Below, piece after piece: positions 44,850 through 53,806 of a stretch of DNA of 64,000 nucleotides; the first letter of the stretch is position 1, and the number at the start of each line of letters is the position of its first letter. The DNA lies in contig CAYPIE010000011.1 in the NCBI GenBank assembly GCA_964410665.1, positions 1 through 64,000 on the forward strand, written 5' to 3'. This stretch comes from CAYPIE01 sp964410665 (GTDB taxonomy: Bacteria; Planctomycetota; Planctomycetia; Gemmatales; Gemmataceae). Below the pieces are notes generated by a model, which worked only from the letters and a program-made list of their open reading frames with translations, did not search any database and was not told the DNA's origin. The position numbers were made by a program, and so were the translations under genes.

Positions 44850-45922
44850 CTGTCGTGCTTAACGCCGAGGAGGAGCCAGAAGACCCGGATTACCCCAAGA
44901 ACCCCGCGTTCAAGGCGAAGTTTGGGCCCCGCGGCGTGCTCGAATGTAAGGCGAACGATGAGGATGATCCAACCCTCGATCCGCGTTTCGGGAAAGTCGG
45001 CAAGCAGACGATCAAGGACACCGGGCCACTGACCCGCAAACGTATGGAGACGGTCGAGCAGGACCTTATGAAGCGGTCTCTCGATTTCATCGACCGCTCC
45101 CACCAGGCAGACAAACCATTCTTCCTCTGGCACAACCTCACTCGGATGCACGTCTTTACCCGCCTGTCGAAGGAGTGGGAAAACAAGACGGGCTTCGGGC
45201 TGTATGCTGATGGTATGGCCGAGTTCGACTGGGTCGTCGGCGAACTGCTCAAGAAGCTCGACGACCTGGGCATCGCCGACAACACCATCGTCGTGATCTC
45301 GTCGGACAACGGGGCCGAAGTCATGAGCTGGCCGGACGGCGGCTGCACACCGTTCCACGGCGAAAAGGGGACGACCTGGGAAGGCGGCTTCCGCGTCCCG
45401 TGCGTTGTCCGCTGGCCGGGCGTGATTGAGCCGGGCACCGTGGTCAATGCGGTCATGTCCCACGAGGACTGGACTCCTACCTTCCTGGCCGCGGCCAGCG
45501 ATCCGGACATCAAAGAGAAGCTCAAAAAAGGGCACCAGGCCGGCGACCAGAAGTTCAAGGTCCACCTCGACGGCTACAACTTTCTGCCGTTCTTTCAGGG
45601 GGAGGTGAAGAACGGCCCGCGGCGGGAGATCTTCTACTTCGACGACAACGCCAGCTTGAACGCGGTCCGGGTCGATAACTGGAAGATCCACTTCAAAGTC
45701 CAGGAGGGCAACCTACAGGATTCGGTTTTGCGGAAGGTGAACATGCCGTACGTGATCAGCCTGCGACAGGACCCCTACGAGCGATTTATGCGCGACTCGA
45801 AGATGTACTGGCGTTGGTGGGCGGACAAGCTTTCGACGTTCGTCCCGGCCCAAGCGGTGGTCGGTAAGTTCATCGGCACCTTCAAGGAGTTCCCGCCGAG
45901 CGCGTCGTTCGGGGCCGATTAG
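44850..45922 (+). pseudogene. 5'-truncated arylsulfatase
   Basis: Sulfatase homology begins at LNAEEEPEDPDYPKNPAF near 44855 and runs to the end. The downstream half is well kept: FFLWHNLTRMHVFTRL, VISSDNGAEVMSWPDGG with its metal ligands, and GEKGTTWEGGFRVP. The first 180 or so residues, with the DD metal ligands and the CxPSR formylglycine motif, are missing, so the product cannot be an active sulfatase. The preceding frame to 44660 is unrelated sequence. The break adjoins another truncated gene on the opposite strand, indicating one deletion or insertion scar. Confidence 0.75.
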
Positions 45923-46052
45923 GTCCTCCAGGAACTTCAGTCGCCAGGCCACGGGAAGTAAGGACTCGAACGGCTACTGGCCATCGGATGCACCGCCCAA
46001 ATGAAGTCCTCAAGAGCTTCTCCTCCTGGGGTAGATGGTCGCCCGTTCCGTC

Positions 46053-46090
46053 GCTTGGCACACCCAAAGTCGTCGAAGGGCGTGCCAAGC
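46053..46090. repeat. REP-like hairpin, variant copy 3
   Basis: 13-bp arms (GCTTGGCAC-A-CCC against GGG-C-GTGCCAAGC, one mismatch) enclose 12 nt containing GTCGTCGA. It shares GTC.TCGAAGGGCGTG with the copies at 30076 and 43088. It sits between the convergent sulfatase remnant and the DUF4058 gene. Confidence 0.6.
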
Positions 46091-46099
46091 GGCCATGAT

Positions 46100-46846
46100 C
46101 TAGCCCTCAGGCAAACGCCCGTGTTCAACCAAATACCGGAAGTCCGCCGGACAAACCACCCAGGCCGCTTGATAGCTGCTCTCTAGGGGTACCGGAACGA
46201 ACGAGTCTGCGTTAACCCAGGCGGGCATGTCGGGCATGGCTGCGCCGACCCGGAACGGCTCGATGAAAGCGGCTGGCGATAAGCCAACGCTGTCGTCGCC
46301 GGCCCGGTATGCGGCGAGCAGCAACGGCTCTTCCGCCGGCAGATCAAACGGCACTTCTTCGAACTCGTCCCAAATCCGCTTGTGCAAGGAATGTGGATCG
46401 CGTGGGCCGGGAGGGAACGGATCGACCAGCAGTACATGCACGCCCGCTGTTAGAAACGCGAACGTCTTCTCGACGAACGACCTGATTGCCGCGTTGCTGG
46501 CCTTATTGCCGGGCGAGACGATCTCGATGATGCATACCACCTCCCCGAGCCGGTGGCGGATGGCAATTCGATTGGCGCGACGAGCAAGAGTATGGGCTTG
46601 GGTTTCAACCCGCAGCCGTGTTTGTGGGACGGTAGCGGGGCCGCTCGGTCGGGCCTCTTGAGGGAGGCTGCGTCGCTCGACCGTGAGGACGTCAGGGACA
46701 AGACCGCCCGTGTGTTGCTCGATCAGCGCAGACAATCCCGCAGGCAACAGACCGGCGTTCAATGCATCGGCAATGGCAACCGTCCATCGCTGGTGAAAGT
46801 GATGATAGATTGTGGGTTCGACGTGTGTCCAATCGTGCATCGGCAT
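46100..46846 (-). CDS. DUF4058 family protein
   Basis: The 248-residue protein has the family start MPMHDWTHVEPTIYHHFHQRW and the core VVCIIEIVSPGNKASNAAIRSFVEK, which resembles a restriction-endonuclease-like E-x-x-S fold. It ends in PLESSYQAAWVVCPADFRYLVE. DUF4058 occurs in several copies in planctomycetes and cyanobacteria, and its function is unknown. A decayed second copy lies at 49416-50059, so the two probably arose by duplication. The ATG at 46846 gives the family-typical start. Confidence 0.85.
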   Translation of the reverse strand: MPMHDWTHVEPTIYHHFHQRWTVAIADALNAGLLPAGLSALIEQHTGGLVPDVLTVERRSLPQEARPSGPATVPQTRLRVETQAHTLARRANRIAIRHRLGEVVCIIEIVSPGNKASNAAIRSFVEKTFAFLTAGVHVLLVDPFPPGPRDPHSLHKRIWDEFEEVPFDLPAEEPLLLAAYRAGDDSVGLSPAAFIEPFRVGAAMPDMPAWVNADSFVPVPLESSYQAAWVVCPADFRYLVEHGRLPEG

Positions 46847-47011
46847 GGTGTTTCTCCTCAGGCCATCCGTATCTTATCAGCTCCCTGGCGAGGTCGTTGG
46901 TCTGGCCTCCACTTCGCAGCTTCCAGAGAGTCACCGTATTTCGGACGCGTATCTCGCCCGACCTGGGTCGAGTCCAAACCGGATGTATTCTGTTGAGATC
47001 TGTTGCAAACG

Positions 47012-47039
47012 TTGCATTTTGGTGCAAACTGGTTATCAT
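47012..47039 (+). promoter_or_regulatory. Candidate promoter with repeated TGCAAAC boxes
   Basis: TTGCAT (47012-47017) and TATCAT (47034-47039) are 16 nt apart. TGCAAAC occurs at 47004-47010 and 47023-47029, 19 bp apart, and TTGCA/TGCAA form a short inverted repeat at 47012-47027. It lies 47 bp before the HTH gene and would fit autoregulation. Confidence 0.4.
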
Positions 47040-47086
47040 CGTTGCGATGTCGATTCCCCTCACTTTGCCCACCCTGGAGAGCTTCC

Positions 47087-47617
47087 ATGGGCCCCGATGA
47101 GATCACCGCCGCGGCGAAAGCCGCACCCAGCAAAGTCCGGCTGGAGGAGTATCGGGAAGCCGTGCAGGTGTTACGCGACAAAGGCTTCACCTGGCGCGAG
47201 ATCGCCGAGTTCCTCACCGAACGGGGTATCCCGACCGACCACACCCGCCTGCACCGGCTGTTTGGGGAACCGAGGAGCGATCGACGCACGACTGCCTGGG
47301 CGGTCGAGCTCAACCGCGTCCGGTTCGTCGGCGAGAAGCTGACCAAGAAGAGGAAGGTCTGGAATGTGATGGAGATCGAGATGCCGTGCAAGTTGGGCAC
47401 TCCGATCATCGTCATGGGTTTCTCGTGGGGGACCGGAGCGGCCAAGTACGCTGTCGGCTCGGACGAATCACTGACATGCCGCGACCCGAAGTTGGTCATC
47501 CGGTCAGGGGACACCGGCTTCCCAATGGCGTTGCTCAAGGCCGAATTCTGGGCGGAGGGGGACTACTGGATAAGCCAGGAGGTGTACCTGATGCCGAAGT
47601 GGGAGGCTCTGCTCTAA
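47087..47617 (+). CDS. Helix-turn-helix protein of unknown function
   Basis: The 176-residue protein has an N-terminal HTH (RLEEYREAVQVLRDKGFTWREIAEFLTERGIP, read as consecutive helices) resembling small DNA-binding proteins on plasmids and accessory islands. A C-terminal beta-rich domain of unknown kind follows (MEIEMPCKLGTPIIVMGFSW, VYLMPKWEALL). GGAGAG precedes the ATG at 47087. Its neighbours are DUF4058 copies and pseudogenes, which supports an accessory origin. Regulatory target unknown. Confidence 0.65.
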   Translation: MGPDEITAAAKAAPSKVRLEEYREAVQVLRDKGFTWREIAEFLTERGIPTDHTRLHRLFGEPRSDRRTTAWAVELNRVRFVGEKLTKKRKVWNVMEIEMPCKLGTPIIVMGFSWGTGAAKYAVGSDESLTCRDPKLVIRSGDTGFPMALLKAEFWAEGDYWISQEVYLMPKWEALL

Positions 47618-47755
47618 GTCCGTTTGCTCTTGGGACAACACTCAGCAAGTCAGCCCGGAGAAGTTCGCCGCTTCCTTCGAGCGTTTACGCTTTGCTTATG
47701 GGTGAGAACGCGAGAAGTGATCTGGAATCACCAGAATCGAGTGAAAACCTTGGGA

Positions 47756-49279
47756 TCAAAATCCTGGTTCGGGGATCAAATACTCGAACACGGTGACGAA
47801 TTCGTCTTTGTACAGAACACTCACATATCCAGTTGCGTGCGCGGGTGCAAAGATTGGCCAACGCTTTGCCCAACCGGTTTCTTCGTTGACCATGGCGTTG
47901 CTGCCTACCATGGCCACGCGCACTGTCTTGGGACTAGGCCGTTTCAAGCAATCCAGCAGGCGTTCGGGCTCCCAGTGTCCGCAGACCACAGGGACCGTCT
48001 GTAAAGAGAGTGGTACATCGTAGAACGTGTAATCGATGACTTGTCGTGGTCGCATCTCCGGGGGCATTGCGCTGAACATTCTGTCGAGTCGTGCCTCGAT
48101 CATGGGCAAGGCTTCGAGGGTCTCGAGGTGGGAGTACTTCACGCGGAGTTGTTGATGGATCAGTTGGTATTGTGTGGCAAAGTTTCCCAAGGCAACGCAG
48201 ACGGCAAAGACTGCCCACACCCACCGCGTCGCTGAATCGCTCGTCTCCGGAACCTCGCACAGGCAGAGACAGAGTAACGGGATCATCGGGAACCAATACC
48301 AGCCATAAAATAACCCATTCGAAAGGAACATGAACACCGAAGCTGCCAGGGTGAGGATCATAGCGATCCACACGGGGAGGGGCATGCGATGGACTGCGAG
48401 GAGAACTGCCAACTGGGTGAGGGCAACAAGGGTGATGCCGAAACTGAACAAGTTGCCATTGTAGACTGCGTCCCAGCACCATCGGTCTTGCGAAAATAAC
48501 CGGACGAACTGGTCCCATGAGTAGGCAACATCGAATGAATGCTTCGCCACGTTTTGCTGGAATACATCGGGAGCGTTGATCGCAAAATAGTTGCCCCCGA
48601 GTGTACCGAGAGCCAAGCCAAGAAGGGTGGCCGCGAGAAACTTCACACGACTCGGTCCCCGGAGCAGGCCCAGAGTCATCGCAAAAACCACCATGGGTAA
48701 GGCGTTTAACTTGATGGCTACCGCCAAACCGAGGAGCACTCCCCCAAACAAACGCGACCATGAATCCGACCGGGAGGTAGCGACAACCACACCTACGAGT
48801 CCGAGCGCCATCGAGGGCAGCTCGGGACCGGTAAGCTTCCCGGTCCACCACGCCATGGGGGTGGTCAACCACAACAAGATCGCCGCCCAGCCAAACGGAG
48901 CCCTCCGCTGATGCGCATGGAACCAGTAACAGGCCGGGACGAGCAGCATGCACAACAAGGCGACCGCCCGCATCAGGGCCAGACCGTCGTTGTCGAGTCG
49001 AAATAGCCCGGCGTAGCCAATCCAATAAGCGGCCCCATAGCCGCGGTAGTTGTCTTGGGTGGTGATGAACTCCAGCGTTCCTTTTGCCTGCCATGCACTC
49101 GCGAACTGTTTTGCTTCGCTGGCAAAGAGAAGGTCGTCGGGGACGTAGCCAGGGGAGAGATAAACAGGAGCGTTGATTAATACCCAGAAAAAGAGTCCCA
49201 TCCCAGCACCGATCCATCCTCCTTTTTGCACACCATCATTGCCGAAGGCTGCGGATAAGCAACGCCGGTCGTGCTGCAT
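47756..49279 (-). CDS. Multi-pass membrane glycosyltransferase, GT39/PMT-like
   Basis: The 507-residue protein has about ten hydrophobic helices, and an acidic pair in the first external loop (YVPDDLLFASE) occupies the position of the catalytic DD/DE pair in dolichyl-phosphate-mannose-dependent transferases. A long C-terminal soluble segment follows. Such enzymes move sugars from polyprenyl phosphate donors to proteins, lipids or glycans. The ATG at 49279 is preferred over 49327. The start region lies next to the DUF4058 remnant. Assignment within the superfamily is uncertain. Confidence 0.7.
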   Translation of the reverse strand: MQHDRRCLSAAFGNDGVQKGGWIGAGMGLFFWVLINAPVYLSPGYVPDDLLFASEAKQFASAWQAKGTLEFITTQDNYRGYGAAYWIGYAGLFRLDNDGLALMRAVALLCMLLVPACYWFHAHQRRAPFGWAAILLWLTTPMAWWTGKLTGPELPSMALGLVGVVVATSRSDSWSRLFGGVLLGLAVAIKLNALPMVVFAMTLGLLRGPSRVKFLAATLLGLALGTLGGNYFAINAPDVFQQNVAKHSFDVAYSWDQFVRLFSQDRWCWDAVYNGNLFSFGITLVALTQLAVLLAVHRMPLPVWIAMILTLAASVFMFLSNGLFYGWYWFPMIPLLCLCLCEVPETSDSATRWVWAVFAVCVALGNFATQYQLIHQQLRVKYSHLETLEALPMIEARLDRMFSAMPPEMRPRQVIDYTFYDVPLSLQTVPVVCGHWEPERLLDCLKRPSPKTVRVAMVGSNAMVNEETGWAKRWPIFAPAHATGYVSVLYKDEFVTVFEYLIPEPGF

Positions 49280-49415
49280 CTCGAACTCCCGTTCGGGACA
49301 TGCAAGGGATGGATCAGATCTCAACAATTTGTATCGGGGTCTTCCTGGCGTGCCTTAAACGGAATCACTTTGCTATTGTTGATTTCGCTTTCCCACATTC
49401 GTGGAAGCTCGTGGA

Positions 49416-50059
49416 TCATTGCCGTTGAATCGTTGCAGGCAAATCGGGCAGCACCACGCCGGCGCGGAACGGCTCCGGGGAGCCCACCGGTGACAGCCCA
49501 ACACGTTCGTCCCCCGTTTGAGACGAGGCGAGTCGCAACGGCTCCTTGGCTGGGAGGTCAAACGGCACGTCTTCGAACTCGTCCCAAATCCGCCTGTGCA
49601 AGGGATGGGATCACGTGGCCCAGGAGGAAAGGGATCGATTCGTAGTACATGCACTCCCGCCGCGAGGAACGCAAGCGTCTTGTCCACGAAGGATCGTACC
49701 GCTGCGTTGCTCGCCTTGTTCCTTGGGGAGACGAACTCGATGAGGCACACCACCTCCCCCAGCCGGTGGCAGATGGCGATTCGGTTCGTGCGACGGGCAA
49801 GGGTGTTGGCTTGGCTTTCAATCCGCATCCGCGTTTGCGGCACGGTGGGCGTGCCGCTGGGTCGACGATTCTGAGGGGGGCCGGCGTCGCTCGACCGGAA
49901 GCACGTCGGGAACGACACCGCCGCTGTGTTGTTCGATCAGCGCCGACAATCCGCAGGCAAAAGACCCGCGTTCAGGGCATCCGCGATTGCTACGGTCCAG
50001 CGTTGGTGAAAGTGATGATTGATGGCAGATTCGACGCGGGTCCAAGCATGTATCGGCAC
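49416..50059 (-). pseudogene. Frameshifted second copy of DUF4058
   Basis: The remnant starts at GTG (50059) with V-P-I-H-A-W-T-R-V-E and stays in frame to LLPAD. A single base is then lost near 49951 (GCGG where the intact copy has GCGGG), shifting the frame. Later pieces match the intact copy at 46100 in other frames, e.g. VVCLIEFVSPRNKASNAAVRSF and RIWDEFEDVPFDLPAKEP. It ends early at PDLPATIQRQ. Confidence 0.8.
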
Positions 50060-50262
50060 GGCGCTTCCCCTCCGGATGGTGCTATTTTACCGATTCTCTA
50101 AGGAAGTCCGCTCGGCCGCAGGCTGACTTCGCGAACCCGCCGGGCCAAAGGCCAGAGATGGTTGTGGAGAAGTTGGCTGCTTCGTGGGAGCAACTGCGGT
50201 ATGCTACCTACAACTGCACCTTTGCCCCGGTTTTCTGAAAAGCTGCCTGGGGGACACGACCC

Positions 50263-51039
50263 ATGCCTGACCTCAACGAATTCGCGACAGCCTTCCTCTC
50301 CATGTTCACCCAGCACCGGTTGGAGCATGCTTTACCCCCTATTTCGGAGCTTTCGATCGAAGATGCCTACACGGTGCAAGATCGGGTGCTCGCGACACGA
50401 ATAACCCAGGGGGAGCGAGTAGTCGGCTACAAAGTCGGCTGTACTAGCACAGCCATCCGCCAGCAGTTCGGCGTCCATGAGCCTATCTGCGGTCGGTTGC
50501 TGGAGCCGCATGTGCATCGTGGCTCGGAAGGTCTTCCCTGGAGTCGCTACTTTCAGCCAGCAGTGGAGCCGGAATTTGTCCTGACCGTGGCCCGCGATTT
50601 CCCGGATGGAATTGCCGCGGATCAGCCCTTGGATGATGCGATTGCCTCGGTGGCACCTGGGATTGAAATCCACAACTTTCACTTCTGGTGTGGCGAATCT
50701 ACACTGCAGGAACTGATTGCCTCCAACGGGATCCATGCCGCACTGGTGGTCGGCGAGGCACGCCCGGTGCCCGCAGGGTTTACTTGGGAGATGGAGGGGG
50801 TCGGCCTGTTCAAAAACGGGCAGTTGGCCGACTCGGGCATCGGGGCAGAAATCATGGGCAACCCACTAACCTCGCTACGTTGGCTGATCAACCATCTGCA
50901 CCGGCGCGGTCAGGTGCTGCGGGCTGGCGACTTGGTAATCCCCGGGTCGCCGGTCGAACTGGTCAGCGTGGCCCCAGGCGATACGGTGACGGCTGCCTTC
51001 ACTCGCCTTGGGGAGGTCACGACCCGGTTTGTCGAGTAA
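50263..51039 (+). CDS. 2-keto-4-pentenoate hydratase / fumarylacetoacetase-family protein
   Basis: The 258-residue cytoplasmic protein has the hydratase core: VVGYKVGCTSTAIRQQFGV, the metal-binding VEPEFVLTVARD (Glu pair) and IEIHNFHF, and the C-terminal LRAGDLVIPGSPVELVSVAPGDTV. MhpD-type enzymes hydrate 2-hydroxypenta-2,4-dienoate in meta-cleavage of aromatics. Related 4-oxalocrotonate decarboxylases share the fold, so the reaction is provisional. No other aromatic-degradation gene is nearby. It is separated by 87 bp from the DUF1592 gene. Confidence 0.85.
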   Translation: MPDLNEFATAFLSMFTQHRLEHALPPISELSIEDAYTVQDRVLATRITQGERVVGYKVGCTSTAIRQQFGVHEPICGRLLEPHVHRGSEGLPWSRYFQPAVEPEFVLTVARDFPDGIAADQPLDDAIASVAPGIEIHNFHFWCGESTLQELIASNGIHAALVVGEARPVPAGFTWEMEGVGLFKNGQLADSGIGAEIMGNPLTSLRWLINHLHRRGQVLRAGDLVIPGSPVELVSVAPGDTVTAAFTRLGEVTTRFVE

Positions 51040-51126
51040 TCGCCACACTACTTTAACTGGCTTGTGAATATGTATTCGAAGTGATTCCATGCCCCATCGA
51101 CAAGTTGTCTTCGTAGGGACTGCACG

Positions 51127-53520
51127 ATGATAAAGACTCTCTGCACAAGCTTGATCGCCTTTGGCTGGCTGTTCACGGCCGAGACCACTGCTCAGACGTT
51201 TTCCAACAAGCAAGTGACTACGCTAATCGATAATGCGTGTATCCACTGTCACGATGATGGCACCGACACGCCTCTGGACTTTACCAAGCTTGGTCATGAT
51301 CTCGGCAATGTCGATACCTTCCGCCGCTGGGAACGGGTCTATGACCGTATTCGCAACGGGGAGATGCCACCGGAGTCCGAAGGCCGCCCGGATGCCGAGG
51401 TGCTGCAACCCGCCCTGGCATCACTGCAAAAACAGCTCAAAAGTGTGAACCGTGCGCGACAACAACAGCTTGGCCGCGTTCCTGCCCGGCGGCTGAGCAA
51501 ACTTGAGTTGAGCTACACGCTCCGCGATCTGCTCAAGATCGATGGCGATGTTACCAGCAGCGTTCCCGATGAGGTCGAGTCTGGTAGTTTTGATACGGTC
51601 GGTGCCACCCAGCGGATCTCAGCGGTACACATGGAGGGTTATCTCAAGGCGGCGGATGAGGCCCTCGACCGAGCCATCCAACTTGGTCGCAACCCGTTCA
51701 TTCGACAGGTCACGAGCTACGCCTGGCTGGAGGAATGGCACGAGAAGCCATTGCAAGACGGTGGCAGTGTGACCCGTGCCCTCGACGATGGGGGCATCGC
51801 TCTGTTCGCCGACCTCGACTACCTCACCAAGTTCCACTACAAGGTACGGATGCCGGGGATGTACCGACTTACCGCGGAGGTCGCCGCCTATCAGTCGAAG
51901 ACTCCGGTTACCGCGAAGCTGATTCTAAAAGAACCCAGTGGCGGGGCCGAACTACTCAAGGCCGTGGACCTACCCCCGGGGAAGACCGAGACGCTCGAAG
52001 TGCTGGCCTACATGAAGCCGGGCGACTCTGCCTATGTCACGGTCGACCTGGGCCAACAGGCATTCCTCGTCTACCTCGCTGGTGGAGCCAAGCACTACAA
52101 GGGCAGGGGCCTCGCCATTAAATCCCAAACGGTTGAGGGCCCACTGTTCGAATCCTGGCCGCCACAACGAACCCTGCAACTGCTGCACGGAACCAAGCTG
52201 GTGGCTACCAATGGCTCCGACCGAGGGCCGTTCCAGGTCAAACTCACCAAACCGCCCATGAAGCAGATCGCGGACATTGTCCAGCGCTTTGCCACCCACG
52301 CCCTGCGGCGACCGCCCACCGACGCGGAACTCGCCTCGTTTCTGGCGCTAGCCCAACCGGCCCTCGAACAAGGCCGGAGTTTTTCCGACGCGGTGAAGAT
52401 CCCGCTGCGGTCGATTCTCAGCTCGCCCCAGTTCTTGATGTTTGCCAGCAAACCAGGCGAACTGGACGAGTACGCGCTGGCCAACCGGTTGTCCTACTTC
52501 CTGTGGAAGAGTATGCCCGATGATGAGCTGTTTGCCCTGGCGGCAGCGGGCAAGCTCTCGGATCCCAAAACCCTGGCCACACAGGTTGAGCGGATGCTCG
52601 CCGATGACAAGTCAAACCGGTTTGTGCGCGATTTCTTAGGCCAGTGGTTACGGCTTTACCAGCTCGATGCCACCACCCCCGATGACAAACTGTATCCGGA
52701 GTACGATGAACTACTCGGCAACGCCCTGGGCCAAGAAACCGAGCTGTTTTTCACCGAACTGGTCGACCAGAATCTAAGCCTGACCAACCTGATTGACTCC
52801 GACTTCACCTTCGTCAACCGTCGCCTGGCCAAGCACTACCAGTTGCCCAAAGTCGCCGGACAGGAATTCCGCAAGGTCCAGCTCCCTGAGGACAGTCCAC
52901 GCGGGGGTGTGCTTACTCAGGCGGCCATCCTCAAAACCACTGCCAACGGCACCGTGACCTCACCCGTGATGCGCGGCAACTTTGTGCTGACCAACTTGCT
53001 CGGCACCCCCCCACCGCCGCCACCGCCGTCGGTCGGCTCGATCGAACCGGACACCCGGGGCAAGACGACGATCCGCGAGATTCTGGCCGCGCACCGTGAC
53101 AATGTGACCTGCGCCAAATGCCACCGGGAGATTGACCCTCCCGGGTTTGCCCTAGAGAGTTTTGACCCGATCGGTAGTTTCCGAACGCGCTATCGAGCAA
53201 CGGCTGGGAGTGGAGGTGGGTTTTCCCTCTTTCGCGGCAAGACCTACAAGCAGGGACCGGCCGTCGATCCCAGCGGGGTGATGGCGGATGGCCAGCAGTT
53301 TTCCGGGATCAACGAGTTCAAAGAGCTGCTGCTGGGCCATAAGGAGCAAGTCGCGCGCAACTTCGTTTCGAGACTGGTGGTCTATGCGACCGGCGGTGAA
53401 ATCCAATTGGCCGACCGCGAAACCATCGAGGCCATGCTTGAGCGCACGCGGGAAGATGATTTTCCGGTACGCGACCTGATTCACGAAGTTGTCCAGAGTG
53501 GGCTGTTTCGCCGCCAATAA
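51127..53520 (+). CDS. Exported DUF1587/1595/1592/1588/1585 cytochrome-like protein
   Basis: The 797-residue product has a Sec signal, a heme-c-type CIHCH motif (Cys38-His42), then DUF1587 (RLSKLELSYTLRDLL), a beta-rich carbohydrate-binding-like insert (about 215-370), DUF1595 (FATHALRRPPTDAE), DUF1592 (ANRLSYFLWKSMPDDEL), DUF1588 with a second motif CAKCH near residue 662 and a run of prolines (TPPPPPPPS), and DUF1585 at the end. This order defines a planctomycete/verrucomicrobial family usually paired with DUF1552, as here. A redox role at the cell surface is inferred from the two CxxCH motifs; the substrate is unknown. Confidence 0.9.
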   Translation: MIKTLCTSLIAFGWLFTAETTAQTFSNKQVTTLIDNACIHCHDDGTDTPLDFTKLGHDLGNVDTFRRWERVYDRIRNGEMPPESEGRPDAEVLQPALASLQKQLKSVNRARQQQLGRVPARRLSKLELSYTLRDLLKIDGDVTSSVPDEVESGSFDTVGATQRISAVHMEGYLKAADEALDRAIQLGRNPFIRQVTSYAWLEEWHEKPLQDGGSVTRALDDGGIALFADLDYLTKFHYKVRMPGMYRLTAEVAAYQSKTPVTAKLILKEPSGGAELLKAVDLPPGKTETLEVLAYMKPGDSAYVTVDLGQQAFLVYLAGGAKHYKGRGLAIKSQTVEGPLFESWPPQRTLQLLHGTKLVATNGSDRGPFQVKLTKPPMKQIADIVQRFATHALRRPPTDAELASFLALAQPALEQGRSFSDAVKIPLRSILSSPQFLMFASKPGELDEYALANRLSYFLWKSMPDDELFALAAAGKLSDPKTLATQVERMLADDKSNRFVRDFLGQWLRLYQLDATTPDDKLYPEYDELLGNALGQETELFFTELVDQNLSLTNLIDSDFTFVNRRLAKHYQLPKVAGQEFRKVQLPEDSPRGGVLTQAAILKTTANGTVTSPVMRGNFVLTNLLGTPPPPPPPSVGSIEPDTRGKTTIREILAAHRDNVTCAKCHREIDPPGFALESFDPIGSFRTRYRATAGSGGGFSLFRGKTYKQGPAVDPSGVMADGQQFSGINEFKELLLGHKEQVARNFVSRLVVYATGGEIQLADRETIEAMLERTREDDFPVRDLIHEVVQSGLFRRQ

Positions 53521-53547
53521 AGCAATCCTGGCAAAAAGGATGGTTCG

Positions 53548-53805
53548 ATGATTCTACTTGAATGGTTCCCACTCTTGGCGGACGGCAGTTTTGCGGGCGG
53601 GTTAGGAGCCGGCATCGGTGCGGGCATTGCTGCTGGCATTGGTGCGGGCATCGCGTCGGGAAGTGGCGCTGCTCGCAAGAAGGTCCAGCGTCAACTTGAA
53701 AAAGCGATCGAGGACGGGGAGATTTCGATCCGGGATAAGGACGGTACGGCGTTAACCGCCGAGTCACTGTTTGAACGACTCCACCAGCATTCCAAAAAGG
53801 CCTAA
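53548..53805 (+). CDS. Small glycine-zipper protein
   Basis: The 85-residue protein has a hydrophobic Gly/Ala/Ile zipper (GLGAGIGAGIAAGIGAG) near the N-terminus and a charged helical tail (RKKVQRQLEKAIEDGEIS). It sits 27 nt after DUF1592 and its stop lies directly before the DUF1552 ATG at 53807, so all three are co-transcribed. It may be a small membrane partner of the pair. No named family. Confidence 0.65.
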   Translation: MILLEWFPLLADGSFAGGLGAGIGAGIAAGIGAGIASGSGAARKKVQRQLEKAIEDGEISIRDKDGTALTAESLFERLHQHSKKA

Positions 53806-53806
53806 C

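Noticed and set aside
46100..50059. Transposase or insertion sequence flanking copies
   Set aside because: The repeated protein is DUF4058, without a transposase DDE or HUH motif, and there are no terminal inverted repeats at both sides.
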